Shown here piece by piece: positions 1-7,491 of a stretch of 10,633 nucleotides of DNA. Both the position numbers and the translations under genes were made by a program. Below the pieces are notes generated by a model, which was given only the letters and a program-made list of their open reading frames with translations, was not told the DNA's origin and ran no database searches. Source of the stretch: an uncultured Gammaproteobacteria bacterium (GTDB taxonomy: Bacteria > Pseudomonadota > Gammaproteobacteria > Pseudomonadales > UBA5518); the NCBI GenBank assembly GCA_903921135.1, contig CAIXOY010000626.1, positions 1 to 10,633 on the forward strand. The letters run 5' to 3'. Numbering within the stretch: position 1 is the first letter of the stretch; each line of letters starts with the position of its first letter.

Positions 1-9
1 CCGCCTGAC

Positions 10-888
10 GTGCCAGCGATCAAGGCTCTGGAAACCGACGTCGGTCCCGCACTCGCGGAGTTCAGCGCGCACCTCTGGTCTTTGCGTGTGCCGCACCGGG
101 TGTTCGAGACGGCCGACGGCCTGCAGGTGCTGCTCGTCGGGACCGAGGCCCACGCGCAGATGGTCCGCGAGCACTTCCTGCGCTGGAGGCAGGGCACCCT
201 CGACATGCGCGCCGCGGCCCCGGCAGCGGGCTCGGACAAAGGCCGTTGGCTGCAGGTGTTGCGGCGCACCCCCGTCACCGTTGGGGCCATCATTCTCAGT
301 CTCATCGGTACGCTTCTGGTTTACGGCGACGACAGCCTCAGCTTGCTGCATTGGCTGACATTCACCGACATGCAGCGCGTCTCCGGCCGCATCGTCATCG
401 ACAGCAGCGTTGCCACCTATGCGCGCGGAGAGTACTGGCGGCTGGTCACGCCGGTGTTTCTCCACTTCGGCATGCTGCATGCGGTGTTCAACGTGCTGTG
501 GACCTGGGAACTCGGGCGGCGTCTTGAACTGGCGCGCGGGTCGCTCACGGTGCTCGCGCTGGTGCTTCTGGCGGGCGCCGGCGGAAACATCGCCCAGTTT
601 CTGGCTGACCGAAACACCCTCTTCGGGGGCATGTCGGGCGTCATTTACGGGCTGCTCGGTTATGCGTGGCTGTGGTCGCGGATGACCGGTGACGCGCGCA
701 CCAGGCTTGCGCCGGGCCTTGTGGGTTTCATGCTCGGCTGGCTGCTGCTCTGCATGAGCGGGCTGGTCGAGGCGCTGGGCTTCGGGGCTATCGCGAACGC
801 CGCGCATGCGGTCGGTTTGCTGACGGGCATGGCTCTTGGTGCGGGGGCGGCGTTGTTATACTCGCCGCGCGATTCCACGAAGAGCTAG
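10..888 (+). CDS. glpG: GlpG-family rhomboid intramembrane serine protease
   Basis: This is a membrane protease that cleaves transmembrane substrates within the inner membrane. The 292-residue product has the GlpG layout: a small cytoplasmic N-terminal domain (about 10-62), then six predicted membrane helices from about residue 87 to 283. The catalytic Ser209 lies in the GGMSG motif at the start of helix 4, and the partner His266 is in the AHAVG motif of helix 6. The oxyanion-side His157 and Asn161 (LHAVFN) and the loop-1 Trp143-Arg144 pair are also present, so it should be active. Overall similarity to E. coli GlpG is clear by eye, but no glpE or glpR neighbour is visible. The GTG start is uncertain: the frame stays open to the window edge, so the true start could lie upstream. 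A TGA at 6-8 in another frame may end the preceding gene. The next gene starts 13 nt downstream. Confidence 0.9.
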   Translation: MPAIKALETDVGPALAEFSAHLWSLRVPHRVFETADGLQVLLVGTEAHAQMVREHFLRWRQGTLDMRAAAPAAGSDKGRWLQVLRRTPVTVGAIILSLIGTLLVYGDDSLSLLHWLTFTDMQRVSGRIVIDSSVATYARGEYWRLVTPVFLHFGMLHAVFNVLWTWELGRRLELARGSLTVLALVLLAGAGGNIAQFLADRNTLFGGMSGVIYGLLGYAWLWSRMTGDARTRLAPGLVGFMLGWLLLCMSGLVEALGFGAIANAAHAVGLLTGMALGAGAALLYSPRDSTKS

Positions 889-901
889 GGGTGCGGTGCG
901 C

Positions 902-1174
902 ATGGACGTCGAGAGCATCCTGCAGATGATGACGCCGGAGGTGCACGAGGGTCTTCGTGCTGCCGTCGAGATCGGCCGCTGGCCGGACGGCACACGCCTC
1001 AGCGTGGAGCAGCGCGAACTCTGCATGCAGGCCGTGATTGCGTGGGAAGCCCGTCACCTGCCGCCTGAGGATCGCGTGGGGCATATCGACCGCGGCAGCA
1101 AGGCGGTGGGCGACGTGTGCGCCAGCCCTTCCGAGCCAGAGGTCATCCGCATCATCCGTGACCGTGGGCACTGA
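902..1174 (+). CDS. yeaC: YeaC/DUF1315 family small protein
   Basis: This small cytoplasmic protein of 90 residues belongs to the proteobacterial DUF1315 family (E. coli YeaC), whose biochemical role is unknown to me. Family-like sequence covers almost the whole length: a helical start with TPEVHEGLRAAVEIG, then a WPDGTRLS turn, a Gln-Arg-Glu-x-Cys-Met-Gln segment near residues 37-43, and an acidic LPPEDRVG stretch near 53-60. There is no signal peptide or membrane segment. I chose the ATG at 902, preceded by a purine-rich AGGGG about 9 nt upstream; the in-frame GTG at 896 would add only two residues, and the longer open frame overlapping glpG looks unrelated to the family. It ends 1 nt before the DUF2797 gene, which suggests a shared transcript. 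The family call is firm; the function is unknown. Confidence 0.85.
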   Translation: MDVESILQMMTPEVHEGLRAAVEIGRWPDGTRLSVEQRELCMQAVIAWEARHLPPEDRVGHIDRGSKAVGDVCASPSEPEVIRIIRDRGH

Positions 1175-1175
1175 G

Positions 1176-2006
1176 ATGGAACTCGGCACCGGCCCGCTCG
1201 ACAAACTGCGCACTGAACTCTCTGCGCCCGTTTCCTACGCACTCCCGCTCGGTGATGCGCAACTTCCCCTCGGGCCTCTGATCGGCACGGTGCTGCGTCT
1301 CGAGTTCACCGGAACCATCACCTGTTGCCATTGCGGGCGTCGCAGCAAGAGCAGTTTCGGTCAGGGTTACTGCTATCCCTGCTTCAAGCGGTTGGCGCAG
1401 TGCGACGGCTGCATCGTGAAGCCCGAGACCTGTCACTTCCACCTGGGCACCTGCCGTGAGCCCGAGTGGGCCGAGGGAGCCTGCATGGTCCCGCACATCG
1501 TGTACCTGGCGAATTCCTCGGGCCTGAAAGTCGGTATCACGCGAGCGACCCAGATCCCGACACGATGGATCGACCAGGGCGCGACACAGGCCCTGCCCGT
1601 GCTGCGCGTTGCCACGCGCAGGGTCTCCGGCCTCGCGGAAGTTCTCTTCGGCCAGAGCGTGGCCGACAAGACCAACTGGCGCCTGATGCTCTCTGGCACG
1701 GCCACGGAGATCGACCTTCACGCGGAGGCGGCAAAACTCCTGGAGACCCATAGGGCCGCGCTCGAAGACCTGCGGCTGCAATTCGGCCATAGCAGCGTCG
1801 AAGCGCTTCCGGAGGCGGGCATCACCTGCATCGACTACCCAGTGCAGGCATATCCGAGCAAGCCCCAGTCGCTGAACCTCGACAAGACGCCGCTGATCGA
1901 GGGGCGTCTGACCGGGATCAAGGGCCAGTACCTGATCTTCGGGAACCAGGTGCTGAACGTACGCAATTTCACGTCCTATCACGTGAGGGTGAGCGCCGTC
2001 GGCTGA
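1176..2006 (+). CDS. DUF2797 family protein, Cys-rich N-terminus plus GIY-YIG-like segment
   Basis: A 276-residue soluble protein of the DUF2797 family, function not established. Seen directly: an N-terminal beta-rich part (1-48); a cysteine cluster with C50, C51, C53, C66, C69, C76, C79, C86 and C93 plus H87 and H89, spaced as CxC or CxxC pairs like one or two zinc-binding knuckles; then residues 107-160, which read Val-Tyr-Leu, Lys-Val-Gly-Ile-Thr, Arg130-Trp-Ile-Asp-Gln-Gly and Glu155. That order resembles the Tyr, Tyr/Gly, Arg and Glu positions of GIY-YIG nuclease cores. The C-terminal part (200-276) is a small conserved region of unknown use. Nucleic-acid binding or cleavage is inference only. 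The ATG at 1176 begins 1 nt after the yeaC stop, with no strong ribosome binding site, so translational coupling is likely. A longer frame starting at 1038 overlaps yeaC and is less plausible. Confidence 0.82.
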   Translation: MELGTGPLDKLRTELSAPVSYALPLGDAQLPLGPLIGTVLRLEFTGTITCCHCGRRSKSSFGQGYCYPCFKRLAQCDGCIVKPETCHFHLGTCREPEWAEGACMVPHIVYLANSSGLKVGITRATQIPTRWIDQGATQALPVLRVATRRVSGLAEVLFGQSVADKTNWRLMLSGTATEIDLHAEAAKLLETHRAALEDLRLQFGHSSVEALPEAGITCIDYPVQAYPSKPQSLNLDKTPLIEGRLTGIKGQYLIFGNQVLNVRNFTSYHVRVSAVG

Positions 2007-2038
2007 GACGCGCTTCCCGTCCTGTGTCCACACTCCCC

Positions 2039-2046
2039 GAGGAGAG
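2039..2046 (+). promoter_or_regulatory. Ribosome binding site of pepN
   Basis: The purine run GAGGAGAG lies about 8-9 nt before the ATG at 2054. It decides the start in favour of that ATG over the in-frame GTG at 2024, which has no comparable site. The 47-nt gap holding it shows no convincing sigma-70 promoter or terminator. Confidence 0.7.
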
Positions 2047-2053
2047 CCTTTGC

Positions 2054-4705
2054 ATGAAAGACGCCCAGCCCCGCGTCACGCGACTTTCCGAGTACCGGCC
2101 GCCCGACTTTCTGGTCGATACGGTCGATCTGCGCTTCGAACTCGGTGACGAATTCACCCTCGTCCACAGCCGGCTCGCGTTGCGTCGCAACACCGCTGCC
2201 GGGGCCGGCAATGCGCCGCTTTTGCTGAACGGTCAGGGCCTTTCGCTGCTCTCGATCTCGATCGACGGGCAGGCGCTGGAGGCGAGCAATTTCCGCTATG
2301 AGGAGGATCTGCTGGAGGTCCCTTCGGTGCCTGAGCGGTGCTTGCTCGAGACCTGCGTGCGTATCGAACCGCAGAAAAACACCGCGCTCGAAGGGCTCTA
2401 CCGTTCGCGCGGCATGTTCTGCACGCAATGCGAACCCGAGGGCTTCCGTCGCATCACGTTCTTCCCCGACCGCCCCGACGTGCTGGCACGCTTCAGCACC
2501 GAGATCGTGGCGCCGCGCGAGGGTTTCCCGGTGTTGCTCTCGCATGGCAACGAGGCCGCACGTGGTGAACTGCCTGATGGCCGCCACTGGGTGCGTTGGG
2601 AAGATCCTTTCCCCAAGCCGAGTTATCTCTTCGCGCTGGTGGCGGGTGATCTCGTATCGCTGGACGACAGTTTCACCACCTGCTCCGGACGCACGGTGGT
2701 GCTCAGGATTTTCGTCGAGCCCAAGGACCTCGACAAATGTGCCTTCGGCATGGACGCGCTCAAGCAGTCGATGCGCTGGGACGAAGAGGTCTACGGGCGC
2801 GAGTACGACCTCGACATCTTCATGATCGTGGCGGTCGATGACTTCAACATGGGCGCCATGGAGAACAAGGGGCTGAACGTCTTCAACACCTCCTGCGTGC
2901 TCGCGCACCCGGACATCACCACCGATGCGGGTTTCCTGCGTATCGCGGGCATCGTGGCGCACGAGTACTTCCACAACTGGTCGGGGAACCGCGTCACCTG
3001 CAGGGACTGGTTCCAGTTGAGTCTGAAGGAAGGATTCACGGTCTTCCGTGACGCGCAGTTCTCCGCCGATACAGGCGCCAGCGTGGTGCGCCGCATCGAG
3101 AACGTGGCGCTGCTGCGCACGGCGCAGTTTGCCGAGGACGGCGGCCCGATGGCGCATCCCGTGCGTCCCGACTCCTATCTCGAGATCAACAACTTCTACA
3201 CGCTCACGGTCTACGAGAAAGGCGCCGAGCTGGTGCGCATGATCCGCGAACTGGTGGGCGCGGAGGCCTTCCGCCGCGGTTCGGACCTCTACTTCTCGCG
3301 CCACGACGGGCAGGCCGTGACCACCGAGGATTTCGTACGTGCCATGGAGGATGCGAGCGGCCGTGACCTCGGGCAGTTCCGGCTCTGGTACACGCAGGCA
3401 GGCACGCCGCAATTGCTGTTCCGTGACGAGTACGACGCGGCAGATGCCACCTATCGCCTGCACGTTGCGCAGTCCTGTCCGCCCACGCCCGGTCAACCGC
3501 AAAAGGACCCCATGCATGTTCCTGTGCGTCTGGGTCTGATCGGCAGTTCGGGTGAGCTGGCCTTCACGGATGCCGGGAGCGCGAAGGCCACCGAGCACGT
3601 GCTGGAGCTGCGTGACGCAGAAACCACATTCGTTTTCACCGGCATACCGGAGCGTCCGGTGCCCAGCCTGCTGCGCGGTTTTTCCGCGCCGGTGAAGGCG
3701 CGCTTCGATTACAGCAGCGCGGATCTCGAGCGGCTGATGCGCCTCGACACTGACGGCTTTGCGCGCTGGGACGCAGGCCAGACCTTGGCGCTGCGGGTGC
3801 TGCAATCCCGGATGGCGGGGCAGGGCGGCGCGGATCCCGATTCCGGGCTGCAGAGCGCGTTCCGCGCGCTGTTGCTGGACACCTCCGCTGATCCGGCCAC
3901 GGTGGCGCAGATGCTGGTGCTGCCTGCGGAAACCTACCTCGGCGAACTCGCCGAGATCATCGACCCGCTGGCCATTCACGCGGCGCGCCAGAGCGAGCGT
4001 CGTGCGCTCGCGCACAGCCTGAAAGCGGAATTTCTCGACTGTTACAGCCGGTTGACGCCCGAGGCTGATTACCGTGTTGACCCGGTGCAGGTTGGCCGCA
4101 GGAGTCTGCGCAACGCGTGTGCCCATTACCTGTCGCTGCTTGGAGATGCGCAGTGTCGCGCCTTGCTGCGGGAGCAGTATCACGCTGCCCGGAACATGAC
4201 CGACCGACTGGCAGCGCTCACAGCGCTGGTGCAAGGCGACCCCGATCCGCAGGCGAGTGGAGCGACCGCGCTCCTGCAGGATTTCGAAGCGCGCTGGCGC
4301 CACGAGGCGCTCGCTCTCAACTTGTGGTTCAGCGTGCAGGCGCAGCGTCCCCATGCGGGTGCGCTGGAGGATGTGCGTGCCCTGCTCGGGCACCGTGATT
4401 TCGAGTTGCGCAACCCCAACCGGGTGCGCGCCCTGATCGGTGCCTTCTGCAGCGGCAACGCGCCCGGCTTCCATCGTGCGGACGGTGCCGGTTACCGTTT
4501 CCTCGGTGAGCAGGTGAAGGTGCTCGACCCCATGAACCCGCAGGTGGCGGCGCGCCTTCTCGCACCGCTCACTCGCTGGCGCCGCCACTCACCGCTGCAC
4601 GCCGATGGCATGCGCGCTGTCCTCGAGTCCTTGCGCGCCTTGCCGGCGTTGTCACCCGATTGTTTCGAGGTGGTGAACAAGAGCCTCGCGGCGCCCGGAG
4701 GCTGA
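2054..4705 (+). CDS. pepN: Aminopeptidase N (M1 family zinc metallopeptidase)
   Basis: Cytoplasmic broad-specificity aminopeptidase that removes N-terminal residues from peptides in the late steps of protein turnover. The 883-residue product is close to E. coli PepN (870). All M1 hallmarks are present: the substrate-binding GAMEN motif at 267-271, the zinc motif HEYFH with His303, Glu304 and His307, the third zinc ligand Glu326 in the LKEGF segment, and the transition-state Tyr387 in VYEKGAE. The His303-to-Glu326 spacing of 23 equals that of E. coli (297 to 320). The N-terminal beta domain (about 1-190), catalytic domain (190-440), beta sandwich (about 440-545) and C-terminal helical domain (550-883) follow in the usual order. 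There is no signal peptide. The stop codon is 1 nt before the potassium channel gene, whose ribosome binding site lies inside the last pepN codons, so the two are likely translated in coupling. Confidence 0.97.
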   Translation: MKDAQPRVTRLSEYRPPDFLVDTVDLRFELGDEFTLVHSRLALRRNTAAGAGNAPLLLNGQGLSLLSISIDGQALEASNFRYEEDLLEVPSVPERCLLETCVRIEPQKNTALEGLYRSRGMFCTQCEPEGFRRITFFPDRPDVLARFSTEIVAPREGFPVLLSHGNEAARGELPDGRHWVRWEDPFPKPSYLFALVAGDLVSLDDSFTTCSGRTVVLRIFVEPKDLDKCAFGMDALKQSMRWDEEVYGREYDLDIFMIVAVDDFNMGAMENKGLNVFNTSCVLAHPDITTDAGFLRIAGIVAHEYFHNWSGNRVTCRDWFQLSLKEGFTVFRDAQFSADTGASVVRRIENVALLRTAQFAEDGGPMAHPVRPDSYLEINNFYTLTVYEKGAELVRMIRELVGAEAFRRGSDLYFSRHDGQAVTTEDFVRAMEDASGRDLGQFRLWYTQAGTPQLLFRDEYDAADATYRLHVAQSCPPTPGQPQKDPMHVPVRLGLIGSSGELAFTDAGSAKATEHVLELRDAETTFVFTGIPERPVPSLLRGFSAPVKARFDYSSADLERLMRLDTDGFARWDAGQTLALRVLQSRMAGQGGADPDSGLQSAFRALLLDTSADPATVAQMLVLPAETYLGELAEIIDPLAIHAARQSERRALAHSLKAEFLDCYSRLTPEADYRVDPVQVGRRSLRNACAHYLSLLGDAQCRALLREQYHAARNMTDRLAALTALVQGDPDPQASGATALLQDFEARWRHEALALNLWFSVQAQRPHAGALEDVRALLGHRDFELRNPNRVRALIGAFCSGNAPGFHRADGAGYRFLGEQVKVLDPMNPQVAARLLAPLTRWRRHSPLHADGMRAVLESLRALPALSPDCFEVVNKSLAAPGG
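4697..4701 (+). promoter_or_regulatory. Ribosome binding site of the potassium channel gene
   Basis: A perfect GGAGG inside the end of pepN lies 5 nt before the GTG at 4707. It supports that GTG as the start rather than the in-frame ATG at 4770, and it ties translation of the channel to that of pepN. Confidence 0.7.
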
Positions 4706-4706
4706 G

Positions 4707-5798
4707 GTGCCGAACCCCTTCAGCCACCACGACCGCAGGGCAGCGCCCCGGCGCCGCTTCGGGCTCGAGATGGGCGCGGACTCCGCGCTGCCCCGGCTCA
4801 CCGGGCGGATTCTGTTCGCGGCCGGTGTGGTGGTGCTGGTGACGGTCACGGCCACCATCGGATTTCATGAGGCGGGCGACCGGCAGGCCTCCTGGTCGGA
4901 TGCGCTCTACATGGCGCTCATCACGATTTCCACCGTGGGCTACAGCGAAGTGGTGCCCCTCGACAGCACCGGCGAGCGGGTTTTCGCGGGCCTGGTGGCC
5001 TTCGGGGGTTTCGGGGCGCTCACATTCCTCTTCACCCGCCTGTCGGTCTTCGTCCTCGAGAAAGACCTGGACCAGACACTCCGGAGACGTCGCATGGAAA
5101 ACCGTATCCGCAAGCTGCGCGGGCACTACATCGTCTGTGGTTTCGGGCGCGTGGGCCGCAATACCGCCTACGAGTTGCAGGTCACCGGTCGCAAGTTCGT
5201 GGCGATCGATGCCAATCCGGCCCGCTTCGACGAGCACCGCGACAGCTTCAGCGACCTGCTGTTCCTGCATGGCGACGCCTCGGACGACGCCTTGCTGGAA
5301 TCCGCGGACATCAAGGACGCGGCGGGTGTTTTCGCGGTGACGGGTGATGATTCGCGCAACCTGATGATCACCATCACGGCGCGGCAGTTGAACCCCAACG
5401 TGCGTGTGGTCGCGCGTGCCCACGAGGTACGCAACATCGCCAAGATGCGCAAGGCCGGTGCCGACGATGTGATCTCGCCCGATTTCACGGGTGGCATGCG
5501 CATCGCGTCGGCGATGATCCGGCCGAGCGTGGTGAATTTCCTGGACGAGATGCTGCGCTCGGAAGGTGGACTGCGCGTGGAAGAGTTCGTGGTGCCGGCG
5601 GGTTTTCTGCCGCGTCCGGTCGCGGAGTTGAGCCTGCGCGGGCCGGGCTATCTGCTGCTCGCACTGAGGGTCCGGGAAGAGTGGGTGTTCAACCCCGTCG
5701 ATGATTTCCGCGTGGAGCCCGGCCACGTGCTGGTGGTGATGGCCGGAGCGGAAGGGCGCACCGAGTTGGAGGCCCGCATCGCAGCCATCACGCACTGA
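4707..5798 (+). CDS. Two-helix potassium channel with RCK (TrkA-N/TrkA-C) domain
   Basis: Inner-membrane potassium channel of the MthK-like type, 363 residues. The order is: a basic cytoplasmic N-terminus (1-33), helix 1 (about 34-53), a pore loop with the selectivity filter T76-V77-G78-Y79-S80, helix 2 (about 91-117), a basic linker (125-138), an RCK Rossmann domain (139-260) and a TrkA-C domain (about 285-360). The nucleotide-binding GFGRVG is at 145-150, with the acidic Asp168 at the end of the second strand, consistent with binding NAD(H) or another nucleotide. The filter ends in Ser instead of the usual Gly (TVGYG). The GTG start is supported by the GGAGG at 4697. An internal ATG (Met130, position 5094) with its own GGAGA site just precedes the RCK domain. 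Which ligand gates the channel, and whether it mainly imports or releases potassium, cannot be told from sequence. Confidence 0.92.
   Translation: MPNPFSHHDRRAAPRRRFGLEMGADSALPRLTGRILFAAGVVVLVTVTATIGFHEAGDRQASWSDALYMALITISTVGYSEVVPLDSTGERVFAGLVAFGGFGALTFLFTRLSVFVLEKDLDQTLRRRRMENRIRKLRGHYIVCGFGRVGRNTAYELQVTGRKFVAIDANPARFDEHRDSFSDLLFLHGDASDDALLESADIKDAAGVFAVTGDDSRNLMITITARQLNPNVRVVARAHEVRNIAKMRKAGADDVISPDFTGGMRIASAMIRPSVVNFLDEMLRSEGGLRVEEFVVPAGFLPRPVAELSLRGPGYLLLALRVREEWVFNPVDDFRVEPGHVLVVMAGAEGRTELEARIAAITH
5083..5096 (+). promoter_or_regulatory. Possible internal translation start giving a separate RCK subunit
   Basis: Inside the channel gene, GGAGA at 5083-5087 is followed after 6 nt by an in-frame ATG at 5094 (Met130). 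That Met lies between the second membrane helix and the RCK Rossmann fold. Starting here would yield a soluble protein of 234 residues holding both RCK subdomains. MthK of Methanothermobacter is known to make such a subunit from an internal start; use of this site is inference. Confidence 0.45.
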
Positions 5799-5802
5799 TC
5801 TT

Positions 5803-7491
5803 TCATCCGCGGGCGTAGAGCGGCGGCAGGCCTTCCGGCCGCGCCGCGCGCCCCGGGCGATGACGGCTTGCAGCGGCCAGCAGACTGCTTCCGTCCCATG
5901 CCTGCGTCTTCGTGCCGTAGCGGCTCGCCATCATCGCGTCGATGGCCGAGCGCAGTTCCGCATCCCCGGTCAGGGCGCCGAGTGCGCGCGGTGTGCGGAG
6001 CGCGGAGTGCGGAAAGGCCGTGCGCGCCCAATCCGCCAAGGCGCCCGACGCGGCGCCCGCATCCCCTGCACGGCATGCCGCCTCGAGTCGGGAGAACGCC
6101 TGCTTTTCCGTGTCTTGCGCCGCATCATCAGCCGCCGCCGGAAGAGACACGGCAGACCGTAGCCGATACCACTGCAGGGCGAAAAACCCTGCCAGCAGAA
6201 GGCTTGCGGCTGTGGCCAGCATCCAGGCCAAAGGCGGCTGCGGCGCGGGTGCGCTTGCCTGTGCTGCCGTGTCCGCCATGTCCGCTTCGGGCTTGCTGTT
6301 CGCGCCCACCGGACCAGCGGCCGTGGCGCCCTGAGGCGCAGTGCTCGCCGTTCCCCCCTGGACACGCAAGGTGCGCGCCGGCACTACCGCTTCCTCGAAG
6401 CGGTTGCTGACAGTGTTCCACCAGCGCACTCGCAACTCGGGAAACTCGAGATTTCCGTCGCGTTGCGGGATCACCGCGACCCGCTGTACGCGCGTTCCCG
6501 TGAGGCCGGCGTCTGCCGCTGCATCGCTCACTTCGGCCTTGTCGGCGTAGAAGCGCACGTCCGGCAGATCCGGTTCGGGGACGGGCGGGATCTGTGCCCC
6601 GGTCAGCCCTTCGGCGGTGATGGTCAGGCTGCGTGTGGCGGACTCGCCGGCACGCAGTGACTCGGGGTCGAGGTCCCAGGTTTCCACGATGCTCAGGTTG
6701 CGCGCCGGGATCCACGGCGAGGCGCCCTGTTCGGGCGGCAGCACGCGGATGGTACGTGCGTCGGATTGCAACCGAAGTTGCCGGCTGCCGGTGTCGAAGC
6801 GGTCGAACCAGGAGTCGCCTCCGGTGCTGCCGCGGAAGCGCAGCGCGGGGATCTGCATCTCACCGCTCTTCTGCGGAAAGACCGCATACAGTCGCTCGAA
6901 GACGCCGAAGCGCCGCCCGCCGATCAGTTGTTCATGGCTGCCCTCGTCGAGTTTGCGTACCACGGCCCCGGGAATCTCCAGTTCATCCAGTGATGCCCCG
7001 GAGCCCAGGTTGACGGCGTGGAGCAGGCGCACCGTCACCAGAAGCTGCTCTTGCACGTGTACTTCGTCGGTGCCCGGCAGGAGCTCAAGGCTCACATCGC
7101 CCGCGGGCGTGCTGCCGGCAGACCGGCCCTCGCTCACCTCAAGGGCGATCGGCGTGCTGGTCTCGTCGCCCACGGCGATTGGCGGTATCTGCAATTGCCC
7201 GCTGCGTTTGGCGAGCAGCACCACGACCCACTCCGTCCACGACTCGCGCTGACCTTGTACGAGGCTGATACGGTGGTTGCGGCTCGTGGAGAGGATCTCG
7301 AAATCCTGCTGCAGCGGAGCGAGTTCCGGCTCGTCCGCGTTCATCGCGCCCGCAACCCGCAGTCGCAGTTCGAAGGTTTCCGACAGACTCACGCTGTTGC
7401 GGTCGATGCTGGCGTTCACCTCCGCGCGCACCGGCAGCGACAGCAGGCCGAGGACAAGGCAGAGGCTTGCGGCCATGCGCATTCGTGTCAT
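5803..7491 (-). CDS. batD: BatD family protein
   Basis: Predicted periplasmic, membrane-anchored protein of the BatD (oxygen tolerance) family, 562 residues, last gene of the Bat operon in this window. Residues 1-23 form a signal peptide (short basic start, Leu-rich core, then PVRA). The mature part begins with the family's repeated beta-sandwich modules, for example VNASIDRNSVSLSETFELRL near 25-44 and a second module near 143-245. A Pro/Ala-rich linker (about 380-419) precedes one membrane helix (421-441) and a helical cytoplasmic tail (445-562). The ATG at 7491 overlaps the stop of the upstream gene as ATGA and has an AGGAG at 7499-7503, 7 nt away, so this start is preferred over the longer open frame up to 7581. 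The reading frame ends 4 nt from the stop of the convergent channel gene. The family is proposed to work with VWA proteins BatA and BatB; its biochemical role is unknown. Confidence 0.88.
   Translation of the reverse strand: MTRMRMAASLCLVLGLLSLPVRAEVNASIDRNSVSLSETFELRLRVAGAMNADEPELAPLQQDFEILSTSRNHRISLVQGQRESWTEWVVVLLAKRSGQLQIPPIAVGDETSTPIALEVSEGRSAGSTPAGDVSLELLPGTDEVHVQEQLLVTVRLLHAVNLGSGASLDELEIPGAVVRKLDEGSHEQLIGGRRFGVFERLYAVFPQKSGEMQIPALRFRGSTGGDSWFDRFDTGSRQLRLQSDARTIRVLPPEQGASPWIPARNLSIVETWDLDPESLRAGESATRSLTITAEGLTGAQIPPVPEPDLPDVRFYADKAEVSDAAADAGLTGTRVQRVAVIPQRDGNLEFPELRVRWWNTVSNRFEEAVVPARTLRVQGGTASTAPQGATAAGPVGANSKPEADMADTAAQASAPAPQPPLAWMLATAASLLLAGFFALQWYRLRSAVSLPAAADDAAQDTEKQAFSRLEAACRAGDAGAASGALADWARTAFPHSALRTPRALGALTGDAELRSAIDAMMASRYGTKTQAWDGSSLLAAASRHRPGRAARPEGLPPLYARG

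Noticed and set aside
2007..2053. The 47-nt gap before pepN, examined for a promoter
   Set aside because: No convincing -35/-10 pair was seen; only the ribosome binding site is supported.
1979..4588. An 869-codon open frame on the minus strand covering nearly all of pepN
   Set aside because: Its translation has no recognisable domain and is rich in Arg, His and Gly, as expected for the antisense shadow of a GC-rich gene with strong codon bias. The pepN frame holds all catalytic motifs.
4569..5795. A 408-codon minus-strand frame opposite the channel gene
   Set aside because: His/Arg/Gln-rich antisense shadow; the plus-strand frame has an unmistakable pore and Rossmann motif.
5818..5860. Inverted GGCC...GGCC and other GC-rich short stems near the convergent stops, considered as a terminator
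   Set aside because: The stem is only 4 bp, lies within batD coding sequence and is not followed by a T run on either strand.
5990..6020. Repeat-like run of GTGCGGAG/GCGCGGAG units
   Set aside because: Short, imperfect and inside batD codons encoding a normal-looking stretch; explained by GC-rich codon use.
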